Made by a program: the position numbers and the translations under genes. Shown here one piece after another: positions 31,347-33,345 of a stretch of 33,345 nucleotides of DNA (the first letter of the stretch is position 1; every line of letters begins with the position of its first letter). Source of the stretch: Microcystis novacekii Mn_MB_F_20050700_S1 (lineage in GTDB: Bacteria; Cyanobacteriota; Cyanobacteriia; Cyanobacteriales; Microcystaceae); assembly GCA_007096045.1 (NCBI GenBank), contig SFAU01000265.1, positions 1-33,345 on the forward strand, read 5' to 3'. The notes beneath the pieces were generated by a model. The model had not been told where the DNA came from. It searched no databases and saw only the letters and a program-made list of their open reading frames with translations.

Positions 31347-32372
31347 ATGCCCTTATTTACTCCAAGTCTCAAACAAAGCGGTCATCTCGAGCAAATTTCG
31401 ATTACCATCTGTAATATTGGTTCACGAAAACTTAGCACTCAAGACGATTATGGTAGCAGCGGATGGCATATTTTTGCCCCTAATTTAACGATTTTAGGAG
31501 TAGATGCCGATGCTGATGCTTGTGAGGAAGCTAATGAAGAATTAGCCAGACGAAATATTAATTGGCAGGAAAAACATTTACCCATTGCCCTGGCAAAATC
31601 TAGGGGAGAAAAGACTTTATATGTAACTAAACATCCGATGTGTAGTTCTCTTTATCCTCCCAATGAAGACTTTTTAAACCGGTTTCAACAATTGCCAGAA
31701 TTTGCTAATTTAGACTTTACTTTTGACCTAGAAACAACTACTTTAGATCAATTATGTCAACAGGAAAATATCCCATCTATAGATTTTTTACAAATTGATG
31801 TGCAAGGAGCAGATTTAGATGTTTTACAGGGAGGTTTAGAGATATTATCCCGCAGTGTTTTGGTTATACAAATAGAAGTAGAATTTTCACCTCTTTATCT
31901 CGAACAACCTCTTTTTGCTGACATTGATAAGTTTTTAAGACAACAATCTTTTTCCTTATTTCATTTAGCTACTTCCCATAGAGTCCGCCGGATTTCTCCT
32001 ATCCAATCTCGGAAACAAGGGCAAATACTCTGGGGGGAGGCTTATTACTACAGAGACTTAATTGCCCCAGATTTATCGGCTGATTTCTTGTCTCTAAAAA
32101 CCCCCGAACAAATTCTCAAACTAGCCTGTATTGCCGATGTGATGGATTTTACCGATTATGCAGTGGAGTTACTAGCTTATTTGACCGTTAATTGTGGACA
32201 AGATAAAAATTATAATTTTGCCGATAATATTATCGAAGTTTTGAGCCAATTTCCTGAATTAATTAAGCAAGGACTAGCCAATTTAGAAATTTTCCAAATT
32301 CTTAAGGATTTCCTTAGTCCCGAAGCTGAAAATTTCTGGAAACACTTAAATTTTCAGCGATTCCAGAGATGA
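31347..32372 (+). CDS. FkbM family methyltransferase
   Basis: 341 residues. SAM-binding core: ILGVDADADACEEANE (acidic end of strand 2) and IDFLQIDVQGADLDVLQGGL, the hallmark of the FkbM domain (DVQGxE/D-x-x-VLxG), then VLVIQIEVEFSPLYLEQPLF. FkbM enzymes O-methylate sugars or polyketides; substrate unknown. The C-terminal ~100 residues are helical and extra. 72 nt after the pentapeptide gene on the same strand, perhaps co-transcribed. Confidence 0.8.
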   Translation: MPLFTPSLKQSGHLEQISITICNIGSRKLSTQDDYGSSGWHIFAPNLTILGVDADADACEEANEELARRNINWQEKHLPIALAKSRGEKTLYVTKHPMCSSLYPPNEDFLNRFQQLPEFANLDFTFDLETTTLDQLCQQENIPSIDFLQIDVQGADLDVLQGGLEILSRSVLVIQIEVEFSPLYLEQPLFADIDKFLRQQSFSLFHLATSHRVRRISPIQSRKQGQILWGEAYYYRDLIAPDLSADFLSLKTPEQILKLACIADVMDFTDYAVELLAYLTVNCGQDKNYNFADNIIEVLSQFPELIKQGLANLEIFQILKDFLSPEAENFWKHLNFQRFQR

Positions 32373-32440
32373 CCAGTTAGCTTAGGTTGGTTCAACGATT
32401 GAGGAGCGGTAAGCTGTTGACTATTAATCAAAAAAGAAGA

Positions 32441-33244
32441 TTAGAGATTTTCCTCCGTATCTATGCCCAATTCCCGCAGTTTAGCCGCTAATTTCGCCGC
32501 TTTTTGCTTTTCTTGCTGTACTTGGCTTTCTGCCTCTAAAACCCGATTTTCTGCTGCTAGGGCCGCTTCTGCGGGAGTGGGTACTAATTCACCTTCGGGG
32601 GTAAAATAGCGCAATTTATTGGCGGATAAACCCAAATATAAGCCTAATTGTTGACTCCAGAGCCATCCCTGGGGATTGGGGGTAATCGGTTGATATTGAC
32701 CGCTAATAAGGGTAAATCCTTGAAATTCTAGGCTTTCTGGGTCAAACCAAAAATAATCGGGAGTGCGAAATATATCTTGATAAATTTGTTTTTTCTCCTC
32801 TCGGTCAACTTTGGCGGTACTATCGGAGAGAATTTCGATAATTAAATTGGGATATTTGCCCTCTTCTCGCCAAATTACCCAACTTCTGCGGTTGGGGTTG
32901 GGATTTGTCCCCAAAACGACGAAAAAATCAGGACCACGGAAGAATTCTGACTTTTTCTGGTTGGGACTGTAATAGATGGTTAAATTGCCGGTGGCAAAAT
33001 AATCTTCTCGCTCGCGCCACCACCATTCTAAACACTGAATTAATAAAATAATTTGTTGTAGATGTAGGTTACTTTCCAAGGGTGGTTCATCACTCCAAAA
33101 TTCCCCTTCTGGGAAGATTATCTCAGGGTTTACATGAGACTCAACTAGGGGTAAGCTTTGAGCGATAGTCACGGTTTTCCAACAGAGATAGGTTGATAAC
33201 TTATTATAAAGGATACCCCAGTTAATTATCCTAGTGTTAGTCAT
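32441..33244 (-). CDS. Uma2 family protein with C-terminal coiled coil
   Basis: 267 residues from ATG at 33244, which overlaps the upstream gene's stop (ATGA). A GTG at 33172 (VTIAQSLPLVES) is the more usual family start and cannot be excluded. Uma2 core: GPDFFVVLG, YPNLIIEILSDSTAKVDREE and KKQIYQDIFRTPDYFWFDPE with the D and E/K-type catalytic positions. Residues 225-262 (EAALAAENRVLEAESQVQQE, KQKAAKLAAKLRELG) are a coiled coil, common in long Uma2 proteins. Function unknown. Confidence 0.75.
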   Translation of the reverse strand: MTNTRIINWGILYNKLSTYLCWKTVTIAQSLPLVESHVNPEIIFPEGEFWSDEPPLESNLHLQQIILLIQCLEWWWREREDYFATGNLTIYYSPNQKKSEFFRGPDFFVVLGTNPNPNRRSWVIWREEGKYPNLIIEILSDSTAKVDREEKKQIYQDIFRTPDYFWFDPESLEFQGFTLISGQYQPITPNPQGWLWSQQLGLYLGLSANKLRYFTPEGELVPTPAEAALAAENRVLEAESQVQQEKQKAAKLAAKLRELGIDTEENL

Positions 33245-33345
33245 TTATCTTCCTCTTTTGATTCAGAAGAAGAAGACCATTGAGCTAAACCAGCACCAAT
33301 TAAAGCACTAGGACTTGATAAGGCAATGATTAATTTTTCCTCTGG
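33241..33345 (-). CDS. Partial gene at the right edge (C-terminus)
   Basis: The frame from the edge reads PEEKLIIALSSPSALIGAGL then AQWSSSSESKEEDK and stops at TGA 33241-33243, overlapping the Uma2 ATG. Only 34 residues are in the window. The hydrophilic tail and small-residue helix do not identify the family. It supports one operon with the Uma2 gene. Confidence 0.5.
   Translation of the reverse strand, partial: PEEKLIIALSSPSALIGAGLAQWSSSSESKEEDK

Overview
The window looks like accessory-rich chromosome of a unicellular cyanobacterium, most probably Microcystis or a close relative. This is an inference from several signs: psbI and ycf34 are present, the HIP1 octamer GCGATCGC is frequent, there are PEP-CTERM proteins, heptamer tandem repeats and short palindromic repeats are common, and toxin-antitoxin (TA) relics are very dense. 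No tRNA, rRNA or CRISPR array was seen.

Layout. 1-600: startless frame at the left edge and a truncated pentapeptide gene. 646-3634: MITE-like element, then a minus-strand chain of TA genes (PIN / small antitoxin / antitoxin / broken PIN; a small uncharacterised pair; DUF5615/DUF433). 3789-5100: PEP-CTERM protein with a long, structured upstream region. 5217-6068: a ycf45-like fragment, a YgiT-type/DUF4258 TA pair and a duplicated scrap of a PIN gene. 6077-7983: three-gene minus-strand operon TerD-TerD-zinc-ribbon metalloprotease. 8096-8620: promoter cassette and repeats. 8627-11952: housekeeping genes (MtnX-like phosphatase, nitrilase-type amidase, CCA-adding enzyme, ycf34). 12159-15431: TA island (broken PIN module, XisHI, RelBE-type pair, collapsed copy of the first module). 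15423-18122: MmeI-like single-chain restriction-modification enzyme with a MITE at its start codon. 18349-23193: DUF3769/LptD-like protein, psbI, PEP-CTERM remnant, hypothetical gene, holB, lipoprotein. 23216-23771: MITE with target duplication and a dead VapBC. 24095-27689: EACC1-like protein, caspase-TM-periplasmic-binding-protein fusion, and a dead Trypco1-like gene. 27691-33345: two Uma2 proteins, ferritin-like protein, pentapeptide protein, FkbM methyltransferase and a partial gene.

Strongest system-level observations. (1) Two copies of one promoter-like cassette lie upstream of the PEP-CTERM gene and the Ter operon. In both, a pure C/G run (10 versus 12) lies between TTGACA and a -10-like box, giving 15- and 17-nt spacers; this is the architecture of a phase-variable promoter. 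(2) The EACC1/caspase pair, in which the protease is fused through one membrane helix to a ligand-binding domain, looks like a one-protein sensor-to-death-protease device. (3) The Ter operon carries its own zinc-ribbon metzincin-like protease. (4) A dispersed HIP1 hairpin followed by a T-run follows four minus-strand transcription units as a ready-made terminator.

The TA regions show how modules decay: in-frame stops, repeat insertion, duplication and deletion at microhomology. Working TA pairs, a restriction-modification enzyme and a conflict-type caspase share the window, so it resembles a defence/stress island mixed with core genes.
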